Below, in pieces: positions 8,053 to 17,030 of a stretch of 64,000 nucleotides of DNA. The notes beneath the pieces are model-generated. The model had not been told where the DNA came from, made no database searches, and was given only the letters and a program-made list of their open reading frames with translations. Numbering within the stretch: position 1 is the stretch's first letter; every line of letters starts with the position of its first letter. Source of the stretch: CAVVAE01 sp963746185. GTDB taxonomy: Bacteria; Actinomycetota; Actinomycetes; Propionibacteriales; Nocardioidaceae. Location: positions 1,488,001 to 1,552,000 of the forward strand of contig CAVVAE010000004.1 of NCBI GenBank assembly GCA_963746185.1, written 5' to 3'. A program made the translations under genes and the position numbers.

Positions 8053-11000
8053 GTGGGTATCACGGTGCTGGGACCGCTCAGTCTCGAAGGAATCGACGCT
8101 CGCTTCGGACGTCGCGATCGAGTGGTGCTCAGCGTGCTGGCGATGCGGCCAGGCGAGTTTGTCAGCGTCGACCGCCTGATAGACGCACTGTGGGGAGAGG
8201 ATGCGCCCTCGTCTGCTCCCAAGGTGGTTCAGGGATGCGTGATGCGGCTCAGAAAGACCCTTGGGCGGCGAGCCATCGAGACGTCCGAACGTGGCTACAG
8301 CCTCGTCGTCCCTGCTGAAGAGGTGGACGCTCAGCGTTTCGAGCGGATGGTGGTGCGAGGGCGCGAGCTTTTGATGCTGGGCGAGAGCGATCGAGCGGTA
8401 TACGTGCTCGGCGAGGCGTTGGCGCTGTGGCGAGGCCAGCCCTTCGTCGAGCTCGAGGGCTGGGACCATGCGGTCATTGAGTCTGCACGCCTCGAGGAGC
8501 TGCAGCTCAACGCGGAGGAGCTCAAGGTCGAGGCGGCGCTAGAACTCGGTCATCATCGCGAGGTCATCGCCGAGGCCCACAGGATGGTTCAGGCGGCCCC
8601 GATGCGTGAGCGGCGCTGGGCGCTGTTGGCGCAGGCTCAGTACCAGGCCGGGCGCCAGGAAGAGGCGCTACGGACGATCCACGAGGTCAAGTCACTCCTT
8701 ACACAAAGACTTGGACTGGACCCGAGTCCCGACCTCGTCACGCTCGAACAAGCGATCCTGCGGCAAGACGAGTCGTTGGCAGTCTCGGGCAGATCCGCGT
8801 CCTCAGCTGACACCTGTCCCTATCAGGGCCTGGTGCCGTACGACATCGGTGACGCGGAGTCGTTCTTCGGCCGCGAGACCAACCTGAGCACCTGCCTGGC
8901 CATCCTGAGCGACGTCTCGACGTTGGCGATCGTGGGTCCCTCGGGTAGCGGAAAGTCGTCCTTGTGCCGCGCCGGTGTGGCTGCGTCCCTGCGCCGACAA
9001 GGGCGTTCTGTGCTGGTGATCACGCCTGGCGCTCACCCGATGAATGCGCTCTCCCGGCTGCCCACGAGCGGCGTCCGGCCGGTCCTCGTGATTGACCAGT
9101 GCGAAGAGATCTTCTCCCTCTGTGAAGACGCCTCCGAGCGAGCCGAGTTCGTCGCAGCCGTCGTGGAGCATGCGAAGTCGGGCTTGTTGGTGATGGCCCT
9201 GCGTGCCGATCATCTCGCCGACGTTGCGGCGTACCCCTCCCTGACCTACCTGGTGGAGCGGGGCATGCACCTCCTCGGAGGTATGTCGGAGGACGAGCTC
9301 CGCGAGGCGATCGTGTCACCCGCGCGACAGGTCGGGCTGGTGATCGAGCCTGGCTTGGTCGATCTGCTCATGCGCGATGTTCAGGATGAGCCGGGCGCGC
9401 TACCTCTGCTGTCCCACGCCTTGCTGGAGACCTGGAAACGCCGTGAGGGCAACACCATGACGGTTGACGGTTATCGGGCGACAGGTGCCATTCGCGGCGC
9501 GGTCGCGCAGTCGGCCGAGAAGGTCTACGCCGGGATCCAGCCCGAACAACGCCACCTGCTGCGTGACCTCTTGCTGAGACTTGTCACGCACGGAGTCGAA
9601 GGTGAGCCGGTGCGCAGCAGGGTTCCCCGCCGGTTGATCGGGTCCGATCCTGAGATCGACGTACTCATCGATGAACTCGTGGCGGCACGGCTGGTGTCGA
9701 GTGATGCCGGCGTGCTTGAGGTGTCGCATGAAGCGCTCGCCCGAGCCTGGCCTCGGCTGCATGCCTGGCTCGAAGACGACGTGGAAGGCCAGCGCATCCT
9801 GCACCATCTCACCGCGGCCGCCGACGCTTGGGACTCGATGGATCGCCCTGAAAGCGAGCTGTATCGCGGAGTCCGACTCGCCCAGGCGATCGAGTGGCGT
9901 GACCGGCGAGGGTCACACCTCACCGACACCGAGGCGGCGTTCCTGGAGGCTTCCGCGCGTATTGCGGAGACCGAGCAGCGGTCAGCTGAGGAACGTGCCC
10001 GCGTCCAGGTGCGGATGATTCGGCGGCTCCGCGGGGTGCTCGCCTGTGCGGTGGTGCTCCTCATCGCTGCGTTGCTGAGCGGCTTCCTCGCTGTGCGTCA
10101 GGCCGATCGCGCAGACTCCAACGCCGCCGCGGCGGCTGACGCGGCGAGGGCGGCTGACGCTCGTCGCGTGGGGGCACGGGCGCTGGCCACAGAGGACATT
10201 AGTACAGCGATGCTGTTGGCCGTCGCGGGCGCACGCCTGGACGACTCGCCAGCGACTCGCGCGAACGTCCTGGCGGTGCTTGCGAAGCATCCGCAGCTGG
10301 TTGGCTCAACCCCGTACAACGGCGACGCCATCACGGGGTTCGATGTCAGCACCGACGGGGACACACTGGCCGTCTATGACCGCAGCGGCCACGTGCAGCT
10401 CCTCGACGCCGCGACGTTGGAGACGCGCGCGCGCTTCAACCCGCCGACCCCCCGCATCCCGGACATCTGGCATGCCCCGATGGCGTTCGGCCCGGACGGC
10501 AGCACGCTTGCAGTCGGGTTGCCGGCGCTGACGCCCACTCCGATTCTCTTGTTGGATGCACAAACGTTGGAGCAACTCCCCGTGCAGCTGAGTGATGTGC
10601 CGGGATACCCGTCGCGCGTCATCGACCTCACCTTCAGCGCAGACGGATCAACGATGGCCGCTGTCATTCAACGACTCCGCCAGGTAGAGGGGTATTGGGA
10701 AATCGGGGGTGCCGCCGTCCTGGTGTGGGATCTGAGCGTCCCTGGCACACCCGCATTACGGATGCGAGCGGAGCTTCCAGATGACGGCATCTACCGCTAC
10801 CGCAGCCTCGTCGAACTCAGCCCAGACGGATCAACGGTCTACACCAGCACCCATTTGTCGGCTTACGACGTCGCGAGCAGTAAACGGCTCTACACGCGAC
10901 CAAGCGCTTTCTGGACCACCGGCGTCAATGGACACAACGTGGACTCCTTCGAGCTGAACCGCGACGGCACGGTGCTGGCAGTCACTCAGGTGCCCGACCG

Positions 11001-12294
11001 GCTGCTCCTCGTCGATTCAAAGACAGGCAAAATTCTTCGCGAACTGCGTGGTCACAGTGAAAGCGTGACCGGCTTGCGATTCTCCCACGATGGAAAGCTC
11101 CTCGCTTCGGTGTCGCCCGACCGAACCGCGATCATTTGGGGGGTGTCCACAGGCGAGATTCGCGACCGACTGCAACTCGGGGAGGCGGAGACTCAAGCCC
11201 TGGCCTTCAGCCCAGACGACACCACGCTCTACACGGGCGGTGCCGGTCGCACCGTCCGAGAGTGGGACCTGCGGGGATCCCGTCGCTTCGTCTCAAAGGT
11301 GGCCAAGCCCGCTGAGTTCGCGCTCTCATCTGTCTCACCGTCGCCGGGAGGGGGGTACCTCTTCAGCGGAGGCGATTACGGCACTCGCTTCTTCGACATG
11401 AGCGACCTGACCTGGACCCCGAACGTCCCGCCGGACGAGATCAACGGCTGGGATTGGAACTCAGCCGGTGACCGGGTTGCGACTGTGGGTCGTGGCTTCA
11501 TCAAGATCTGGGATCCCAGGACTGGGAAGGTGGAACAGGAAGCCAGCCTTGACGGACTGGTCACCTATGTGGCGTTCAGCCAAGACGACACGCGGATCGT
11601 CACCGTCAACACGGCGGGCCGGCTACTCATGCTTGATCCCGAGTCCCTTGAACCCAAGGGCGACCCCGTACAACTAGACGGCACGAGCAGTGCCGTCTCT
11701 CTCGGCCCCGACAACGAGAAACTTCTGCGCCTCACGCCGGGCTACGTACCCGACCCGATGTTCGAACACTCCGGTCGTGGTTGGGAGCTCGTCGACCTGG
11801 CGACCGGTGAGGTCATCAACAACGGCGAGATGGATTTCGATACAGGTTGGCTGGAAAGCTCGCCGGACGGACGTCATGCCGCCATCGTTGGATACGACGG
11901 GGAGCTGGCCGTCCTCGACCTCGAGTCGGGCAAACTCGTGCGCCCGCCCGTGGTCGGCCACAGCTCCGTCGTCTGGACTGTCGTCTACTCACCGGACGGA
12001 ACGAAGATCGTCACCGGCGGCCAAGACGGCAGCGTGAGCCTGTGGGACGGTGCAACCGGTGCGTTGTTAGGAACCGTGCTGTTGCAGGAGAGGTTGACTG
12101 CATCGGCCGTGTTCGGTGAGGACAGCCAGACCGTAGTGATCTCGAACGACTATGGGAGCGCCTATGTCTGGGACACCAGCGCCACGTATGCCGTGGAGTT
12201 CGCGTGCAAGATGGCGGGTCGGGACTTCACTCTGGCCGAGTGGCAGGAAAGCTTCGGAGACCGCCCCTATCAAGAGACCTGCCCTCAGTCATGA
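8053..12294 (+). CDS. SARP/BTAD regulator fused to STAND ATPase, one TM helix and WD40 propeller
   Basis: This is a 1413-residue protein with a GTG start. Residues ~1-90 are an OmpR-like winged helix (VSVDRLIDALWGEDAPSSA, QGCVMRLRKTLG). Residues ~95-245 are a bacterial transcriptional activation domain of TPR type, as in AfsR/SARP proteins. A STAND-type ATPase follows, with Walker A IVGPSGSGKSSL near 294-303 and PVLVIDQCEEIF as Walker B. A single hydrophobic helix lies at ~660-682 (LACAVVLLIAALLSGFLAV), followed by an Ala/Asp-rich linker. The rest is WD40 repeats (LRFSHDGKLLASVSPDRTAIIW, VYSPDGTKIVTGGQDGSVSLW). The TM helix would place the propeller outside the membrane and the DNA-binding half inside. 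It is transcribed divergently from the propeller-RidA-sortase cluster, an obvious candidate target. Confidence 0.88.
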   Translation: MGITVLGPLSLEGIDARFGRRDRVVLSVLAMRPGEFVSVDRLIDALWGEDAPSSAPKVVQGCVMRLRKTLGRRAIETSERGYSLVVPAEEVDAQRFERMVVRGRELLMLGESDRAVYVLGEALALWRGQPFVELEGWDHAVIESARLEELQLNAEELKVEAALELGHHREVIAEAHRMVQAAPMRERRWALLAQAQYQAGRQEEALRTIHEVKSLLTQRLGLDPSPDLVTLEQAILRQDESLAVSGRSASSADTCPYQGLVPYDIGDAESFFGRETNLSTCLAILSDVSTLAIVGPSGSGKSSLCRAGVAASLRRQGRSVLVITPGAHPMNALSRLPTSGVRPVLVIDQCEEIFSLCEDASERAEFVAAVVEHAKSGLLVMALRADHLADVAAYPSLTYLVERGMHLLGGMSEDELREAIVSPARQVGLVIEPGLVDLLMRDVQDEPGALPLLSHALLETWKRREGNTMTVDGYRATGAIRGAVAQSAEKVYAGIQPEQRHLLRDLLLRLVTHGVEGEPVRSRVPRRLIGSDPEIDVLIDELVAARLVSSDAGVLEVSHEALARAWPRLHAWLEDDVEGQRILHHLTAAADAWDSMDRPESELYRGVRLAQAIEWRDRRGSHLTDTEAAFLEASARIAETEQRSAEERARVQVRMIRRLRGVLACAVVLLIAALLSGFLAVRQADRADSNAAAAADAARAADARRVGARALATEDISTAMLLAVAGARLDDSPATRANVLAVLAKHPQLVGSTPYNGDAITGFDVSTDGDTLAVYDRSGHVQLLDAATLETRARFNPPTPRIPDIWHAPMAFGPDGSTLAVGLPALTPTPILLLDAQTLEQLPVQLSDVPGYPSRVIDLTFSADGSTMAAVIQRLRQVEGYWEIGGAAVLVWDLSVPGTPALRMRAELPDDGIYRYRSLVELSPDGSTVYTSTHLSAYDVASSKRLYTRPSAFWTTGVNGHNVDSFELNRDGTVLAVTQVPDRLLLVDSKTGKILRELRGHSESVTGLRFSHDGKLLASVSPDRTAIIWGVSTGEIRDRLQLGEAETQALAFSPDDTTLYTGGAGRTVREWDLRGSRRFVSKVAKPAEFALSSVSPSPGGGYLFSGGDYGTRFFDMSDLTWTPNVPPDEINGWDWNSAGDRVATVGRGFIKIWDPRTGKVEQEASLDGLVTYVAFSQDDTRIVTVNTAGRLLMLDPESLEPKGDPVQLDGTSSAVSLGPDNEKLLRLTPGYVPDPMFEHSGRGWELVDLATGEVINNGEMDFDTGWLESSPDGRHAAIVGYDGELAVLDLESGKLVRPPVVGHSSVVWTVVYSPDGTKIVTGGQDGSVSLWDGATGALLGTVLLQERLTASAVFGEDSQTVVISNDYGSAYVWDTSATYAVEFACKMAGRDFTLAEWQESFGDRPYQETCPQS

Positions 12295-12373
12295 ACCTCA
12301 GTGCAGCCGCGCCGGCCGTGGGCACTTGCCTCACGCGCGTGACGAGCGCATCATCACGTTGATCGGAGGGTCG

Positions 12374-12943
12374 ATGGCCACGAACGCTCAGGAGTCACGG
12401 TCGAGCGCTGGCTACGCGCTTGGCGCGCTAGCGGTCGGCGCTGTCGTCGCGATCGTGCTCGGCGTCTACGGGCGGGAGCACACGCCCAGCGGTGAGGCGA
12501 TCGTGACGTTCGGTCTTGGTGGCCTCGCGTCGATGAAGGTGTACTTCTCGGTCGCCGTCGGCGTTCTCGCTGTTGTCCAGCTGACCACGGCGTTATGGAT
12601 GTACGGACACCTTGGTCCGCGTGTACCGAGTGGACTCGGGATTGTGCACCGCTCGTCGGGTGCGTTGGCCGTCGTGATCAGCCTCCCCGTCGCGTACCAC
12701 TGCTTATGGGCACTGGGATACCAGTCAACCGACACCCGCGTCATGCTGCACTCGATCGCCGGATGCGCTTTCTATGGAGCCTTCGTGGCGAAAGTGATCG
12801 GCTTGCACTCAACTCGAGCAACAGGCTGGCTGGTACCGGTCGCCGCCGGGCTCTTGCTGGCAGCGCTTGTCCTTGTCGTTGCCACCGGAGCCGGTTGGTA
12901 TGTCAGTGAGTTCGGTTGGCCGAGCACGTCGACCGGGCATTGA
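12374..12943 (+). CDS. DUF6529-like integral membrane protein
   Basis: The ATG at 12374 is preceded by GGAGGG at the right distance and gives 189 residues. About five TM helices are visible: GALAVGAVVAIVLGVYG, VYFSVAVGVLAVVQLTTALWM, GALAVVISLPVAYHCLWALG, SIAGCAFYGAFVAKVIGL, LVPVAAGLLLAALVLVVATG. HRSSG and YHCLW put histidines in or near helices, as in cytochrome-b-like or DUF6529 proteins. I assign it to DUF6529 by general resemblance only. It follows the SARP gene by ~80 bases and precedes an exported protein, but shares no overlap with either. Confidence 0.65.
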   Translation: MATNAQESRSSAGYALGALAVGAVVAIVLGVYGREHTPSGEAIVTFGLGGLASMKVYFSVAVGVLAVVQLTTALWMYGHLGPRVPSGLGIVHRSSGALAVVISLPVAYHCLWALGYQSTDTRVMLHSIAGCAFYGAFVAKVIGLHSTRATGWLVPVAAGLLLAALVLVVATGAGWYVSEFGWPSTSTGH

Positions 12944-13044
12944 CTCTCTCTCGCACCCTGCTGCGATTCGTATTTCGACGGCACACCGTCGCCTCCTGTC
13001 CCGCAAGAACCGTCGACGGGGCGGACTTATCAAGGGGGAGACCA

Positions 13045-13626
13045 ATGAAGAAGATCATTGCCGGCGGCGTTGTGGCGCTTGCCATCATGGGGGCGGCCGG
13101 GGGTGCCGTCGCGACTAAGTCAGACGACCGCACTGCGCAGGAGGGCGGTCCGATCGCTTCGGCGCAGCTGACGTCGAAAACCGCGAACGTGAAGCGCTGT
13201 GACTCAGGTCCGGCCGACCGGATCTACAACCGGATCGTCAACCAGCCAAGCCTTTCGTTCGAAGGCGCTGACACTGTCGTGCCAGGCACTCAGCTGGTGG
13301 TGGTCGGGCCTGCTGGTGGAGGGACCGTCAACGTCACGTTCTCGGCCGAGGACCAGCTCCGTGGCTCGACGCCTGGAGAGAACTTCGACTGGGCCGAGCT
13401 CGAGGTGCTCCTGAACGGTGTTCCGCTTCAGCCGGCCGGTGGCGCAGCTGACCCGATGGCTCTCACGGGCTCACCGACGTACGCCATGAACTCGGCGCAG
13501 TTCTGCGGCCGGATTCACCATGGACGCAACACGATCAAGGCCGTCACCCGCATCACAGACAACGAGCACGACGACTCGTTGAGCCTTTGGCTCGACGACT
13601 ACACGCTCCACGTCGAGCGGTCGTAA
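13045..13626 (+). CDS. Exported protein of unknown function
   Basis: The start ATG at 13045 follows AGGGGGAG. The 193-residue product begins MKKIIAGGVVALAIMGAAGG, a clear signal peptide with cleavage probably near AVA-TKS. The mature protein is beta-rich, ending in LSLWLDDYTLHVERS. It contains two cysteines (VKRCDSG, AQFCGRI) that could form one disulfide. No catalytic motif is recognised. A hairpin terminator follows at 13649, so it is a monocistronic or last gene. Confidence 0.7.
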   Translation: MKKIIAGGVVALAIMGAAGGAVATKSDDRTAQEGGPIASAQLTSKTANVKRCDSGPADRIYNRIVNQPSLSFEGADTVVPGTQLVVVGPAGGGTVNVTFSAEDQLRGSTPGENFDWAELEVLLNGVPLQPAGGAADPMALTGSPTYAMNSAQFCGRIHHGRNTIKAVTRITDNEHDDSLSLWLDDYTLHVERS

Positions 13627-13648
13627 CCGCTGAGCTCTCAACTGCGGT

Positions 13649-13682
13649 AGCTGCGGGTGTCCACAAGACGTCCGCAGCTTTC
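13649..13682 (+). terminator. Hairpin terminator after exported-protein gene
   Basis: AGCTGCGG (13649-13656) pairs with CCGCAGCT (13672-13679). GGTGT/ACGTC-type pairs with wobbles extend the stem inward to about 12 bp around a ~7-base loop. The sequence continues TTTCGC, a short T-run. The position, 23 bases after the stop at 13626, fits a rho-independent terminator. Confidence 0.6.
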
Positions 13683-13802
13683 GCATGTGCGCAGGGGCTT
13701 AGGCGGGCAGCCCACGATGCGGCGCAGCACGGCGGGTTGTCACAATGCGGATGACAGATGAGGGCCGGCGCGCAAGCCTGAACTCACCATAGGAGAACGT
13801 TC

Positions 13803-14345
13803 ATGGGATCCATCAAGTCCAGCCTGTTCATCTCACTTGACGGCGTTATCGAGTCGCCGGAGACCTGGCATTTCGACTACTTCAACGACGAGATGGGCTC
13901 AGTCGTCGGCAGTCTGATGTCCGGCACTGACGCCATGCTGCTAGGTCGGCAGACGTACGACGAGTTCGCCGGCTACTGGCCGAACGCCGATCCTGACGAC
14001 CCGATCACCGGCCAGATGAACGGGTCGCGGAAGTACGTGGTGTCGAACACCCTCACCGACGCAGGCTGGGAGAACTCCAGCGTCGTCACTGGCGACGTGA
14101 AGGCCGAGCTGACCAAACTCAAGCAGGACAACGACCTCGGCACGACGGGTAGCGCGACCTTGGTCCGTTCGCTGCTCGAACAGGGCTTGGTCGACGAGCT
14201 GCACCTTCTGGTGCACCCGGTCGTCGTCGGGCACGGCAAGAAGCTCTTCACCGATGGTGCAAAGGTGCCGCTCAAGCTGGTCTCGGCCACGACTTTCAGC
14301 ACTGGTGTGCTGCACCTGGTCTATGGCCCAGCCGCGACCGACTGA
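13803..14345 (+). CDS. Dihydrofolate reductase family protein (RibD C-terminal-like)
   Basis: This 180-residue protein has AGGAG about eight bases before its ATG. It has the RibD-C/DHFR-like reductase fold: SLFISLDGVIESPETW at the N-terminus, DAMLLGRQTYDEFAGYWP, KYVVSNTL, then TGSATLVRSLLEQGLVDELHLLVHPVVVGHGKKLF. The last block is the NADPH-binding and dimer segment typical of the family. Stand-alone homologues are very common in actinobacteria and mostly have no known substrate; true folate or riboflavin metabolism is not implied. It is a single gene. Confidence 0.85.
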   Translation: MGSIKSSLFISLDGVIESPETWHFDYFNDEMGSVVGSLMSGTDAMLLGRQTYDEFAGYWPNADPDDPITGQMNGSRKYVVSNTLTDAGWENSSVVTGDVKAELTKLKQDNDLGTTGSATLVRSLLEQGLVDELHLLVHPVVVGHGKKLFTDGAKVPLKLVSATTFSTGVLHLVYGPAATD

Positions 14346-14372
14346 TCGGACGCCACCTGGCAGCATGACGGA

Positions 14373-15467
14373 ATGACCGAGAACGCCCCGTCCGGCTGGC
14401 ACCTCCATCCGTCGTTGTGGTTCGACGCGCTCTGCTTGACTCCACTCCTCGCCGACCTGGAGTTCTATACATCCAGGCACGTTGAAGACGCCGCGTTGTG
14501 GCAGCAACGATTCCGTGAGCACGCGGATCAGCGCGCCATGGACGCTGTGGCCGTGTTGCGCAGCGAAGTCGCCGAGCAAGCGGGTAAGCCTCTCCCGGCG
14601 TACCTGACGCTCTGGTGTTCACCGGCGGCGGCGTCGACTCCGACTGGATCGACAACCGATGCAGCTGTCCGGGAGCTCGACGCGTTGATCGCGGCTGTCG
14701 AGGAGCCTGGGCTGCTCCCGCGGCTGATGCGCGAGACGTCGAGTCACTGGAGCGAGACCGACGAGCAGTTGTTCGAACGCATCCAGCCAGCACTCGCGAA
14801 GGTCCTTCAGTGCCTCCGTGGAGCCGACCTGGCCGAATGGTGGGTGCAGAATGCACGTGACTCCCTGGATCAACGTATTGCCGAGCTCGAGGACGACCTT
14901 CGGCCCTACGATCTCGTGCCGCTCATCGAACAGCACACCGGCATGAGTCTGGGAAGTCGCAAGATCGAGGTCTGCATTCTTCGTTGGGCAGCTCCGCACG
15001 CCATCCGGGTGACTGGTGTCAGGTTCTTGGGTGACGTGCGCTATCGGACGAGCATTGTGCTGAACAACTCCGTGCATGAGCTGCTGCATCCGCCGTGGCC
15101 AGAGGACCATCGGCTCAAGAAGCAGCTGGCGCGTCTGGCCGATGATCCCTTCCTCGCTGCTCGGTTCGCGGCGAGACCACGAGACGCCGGCTACAACGAT
15201 TGGATGGGGTACGCCGAGGAGGACGCCGCGCAGGCGTTGGACCAGGTGCTCAACAAGAAGCTCGGCCTGGCAGGTGATCCGATCGAGCGATGGACGACCG
15301 CCGACGAGGGGATGCACGTCTTGGCTCTGTTGTTGCACGACGTGATGGACCGTGGTGGCTTCGCAGATCGAGACGAGACCTACGCAGACTTCTTGTCGCG
15401 TGCGCTTGAGGACACGAGCATGTGGCCACAGGATCTCGGGGCCCGCTTCCGAGAACTCACCGGCTGA
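14373..15467 (+). CDS. Uncharacterised protein with HExxH metallopeptidase-like motif
   Basis: This is a 364-residue cytoplasmic protein, 27 bases downstream of the reductase gene. I recognise no family. The notable feature is SVHELLHPPWP: H235, E236 and H239 form HExxH, and glutamates at 282-283 in MGYAEEDAAQAL follow ~45 residues later inside a helix. That is the arrangement of a gluzincin (HExxH...E). The N-terminal half is helical and acidic (DQRIAELEDDLRPYDL). There is no signal peptide or TM helix. A zinc peptidase is a reasonable hypothesis; alternatively the motif is incidental in an otherwise structural protein. Confidence 0.6.
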   Translation: MTENAPSGWHLHPSLWFDALCLTPLLADLEFYTSRHVEDAALWQQRFREHADQRAMDAVAVLRSEVAEQAGKPLPAYLTLWCSPAAASTPTGSTTDAAVRELDALIAAVEEPGLLPRLMRETSSHWSETDEQLFERIQPALAKVLQCLRGADLAEWWVQNARDSLDQRIAELEDDLRPYDLVPLIEQHTGMSLGSRKIEVCILRWAAPHAIRVTGVRFLGDVRYRTSIVLNNSVHELLHPPWPEDHRLKKQLARLADDPFLAARFAARPRDAGYNDWMGYAEEDAAQALDQVLNKKLGLAGDPIERWTTADEGMHVLALLLHDVMDRGGFADRDETYADFLSRALEDTSMWPQDLGARFRELTG

Positions 15468-15540
15468 CGAGGGGTCTAGGCCGCGGCGTACCACCGCGAA
15501 CAGCGCCGTTGTCAGCGATGCCGCGAGCTACGGCCGCTTG

Positions 15541-16128
15541 TCATGACGAGGTGGTGGGGACGCGGTCAAGTGCCAACAGGGGCTTCTCGTGGACCTGGAG
15601 GTCACAAGGGGTGGCAAGGAGCGGGGCTAGGTGCGGATGAGTGTCGTCAATAGTGATCGTGCGAATCACCCGGTAGCCGCGCCGCCCGTACCAGTCCTTG
15701 AGGAACTCCTTGCTCGGGTGCTGCCAAGTGCGCGGGACGAGCAGCTCGAGCTGGATCGCTCGCAACCCGCGTTCGCGGCTGTGAAGTTCCGCGTAGTCGA
15801 CCAGAGCCCTACCGACGCCGGTCCCTCGCTGCTCGGGGGCAGCGACCAACATCCCGAACTCGCTCGTGTCGTCCGCGACGTCGTGGAGGTGGACGCACCC
15901 GGCGAGCTGGCCATCTCGGGTGGCGATCGCGATCTCGCTGGCTTCGATGAACATGGCGACCTCGGCCGCAGTCGTCCGCGTAGCGCCGTCACGCCAGAGC
16001 CCACTCTCGGCGGTCACGTAGACACGGTTGATCAACTGGGCCACGTGCTCGACCAACTCGGCGTCGTGGCTCTGCGCTGGTTCCAGCAGCGTGATGACGA
16101 TCTCGGGTTGCTCATGGTGCGTCGACAT
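15541..16128 (-). CDS. GNAT family N-acetyltransferase
   Basis: From the ATG at 16128 this is 195 residues; the longer open frame upstream has no GNAT similarity. The acetyl-CoA binding motif A is clear: EFGMLVAAPEQRGTGVGRALVDYAE contains the Q/RxxGxG/A loop as QRGTGVG. Motif B follows at IQLELLVPR, and the C-terminal FLKDWYGRRGYRVIRT is typical. The substrate (amine of a small molecule or protein) is unknown. It is convergent with the HExxH gene and divergent from the SLH gene. Confidence 0.85.
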   Translation of the reverse strand: MSTHHEQPEIVITLLEPAQSHDAELVEHVAQLINRVYVTAESGLWRDGATRTTAAEVAMFIEASEIAIATRDGQLAGCVHLHDVADDTSEFGMLVAAPEQRGTGVGRALVDYAELHSRERGLRAIQLELLVPRTWQHPSKEFLKDWYGRRGYRVIRTITIDDTHPHLAPLLATPCDLQVHEKPLLALDRVPTTSS

Positions 16129-16333
16129 ACGTCGAGGATGCCCCGAGCAGATCGAGGGATGCAACGCATTAGTTCGTCCCCCGACCGCCATGTATCCCCA
16201 CCGACTCCGTGGTGATGGCCGTTCGACACGTTGTTGCGGGGGCGAACCCTGACGACCTTGACGGAGTACCGCTTCAGGACGACCTTGGGGCCAAGATGCC
16301 GACTGTCGGCATCTTCCAATCCTGGGAGTCCCC

Positions 16334-17026
16334 ATGCGATCTCAACGTCGCCGAACCGCACCTTCGGTTCCTTCCGGCAGAACCAAGACCCTCATCATCG
16401 GTGGGATGGTCGGCGCGCTACTTGTTCCCCTGGCCGCCTGGGCAGCCAGCGCCTTCAGCGACGTACCGCCTTCGCACCCGGCGTTCCGGTCGATCGAAGC
16501 AGTGGCCGACGCCGGACTGATGAAGGGCGATATGGGCAAGTTCAACCCCGGCGGGAACGTGTCGCGTGCGCAACTCGCCCAGATCCTGCACCGCGGTCTG
16601 CACCGCGTCGCCGTGGACGCGACGGTCGAGGACATCACGATCGGTGAACCGGACCCACCCAGGATCGCTGTCACCAACATGTCGATCGACGGATACTCAC
16701 GTGGCGCCCAGGGTGTGCTGCTGGAGCTGGCGATGCAGGTCGAGGCCCCTCAGCCGATGGCTGCCGACTGTGACGTCGTGCTCGAGGCGGTCAGCCGACC
16801 GGAGGGATTCGACGCAGGCACGTGGACATTCCGGATGTACAAGGGCGAGCGCAACCAGACCGTCCACGCCACGTTCCTAGCCGGACAACTCTCGGGGACG
16901 GCCTACACGTACGAAGTCACCGCCGACAGTTCCTGCCCGCAGGTACTCAGCGTCGTCCAAGGATCGTGGACGGCCCAGTCGGCAGCGTTCCAAGGCAATG
17001 GCACGCCATTCGAAGAGTCACTCTGA
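16334..17026 (+). CDS. Exported S-layer homology (SLH) domain protein
   Basis: The ATG at 16334 has GGGAG just upstream and yields 230 residues. A basic n-region and TLIIGGMVGALLVPLAAWAASA form a signal peptide or anchor. One SLH motif follows directly: FSDVPPSHPAFRSIEAVADAGLMKG, then NPGGNVSRAQLAQILHR. SLH domains bind secondary cell-wall polymers, and a single copy is usual in actinobacterial proteins of this type. The remaining ~130 residues are a beta-rich domain with two cysteines (ADCDVVLEA, SSCPQVL). The stop lies four bases from the end of the convergent phosphotransferase gene. Confidence 0.75.
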   Translation: MRSQRRRTAPSVPSGRTKTLIIGGMVGALLVPLAAWAASAFSDVPPSHPAFRSIEAVADAGLMKGDMGKFNPGGNVSRAQLAQILHRGLHRVAVDATVEDITIGEPDPPRIAVTNMSIDGYSRGAQGVLLELAMQVEAPQPMAADCDVVLEAVSRPEGFDAGTWTFRMYKGERNQTVHATFLAGQLSGTAYTYEVTADSSCPQVLSVVQGSWTAQSAAFQGNGTPFEESL

Positions 17027-17030
17027 CCGG

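Noticed and set aside
7477..8469. 330-codon minus-strand frame spanning the divergent promoter region
   Set aside because: It covers the start regions of both real genes and has no domain; shadow of high-GC coding sequence.
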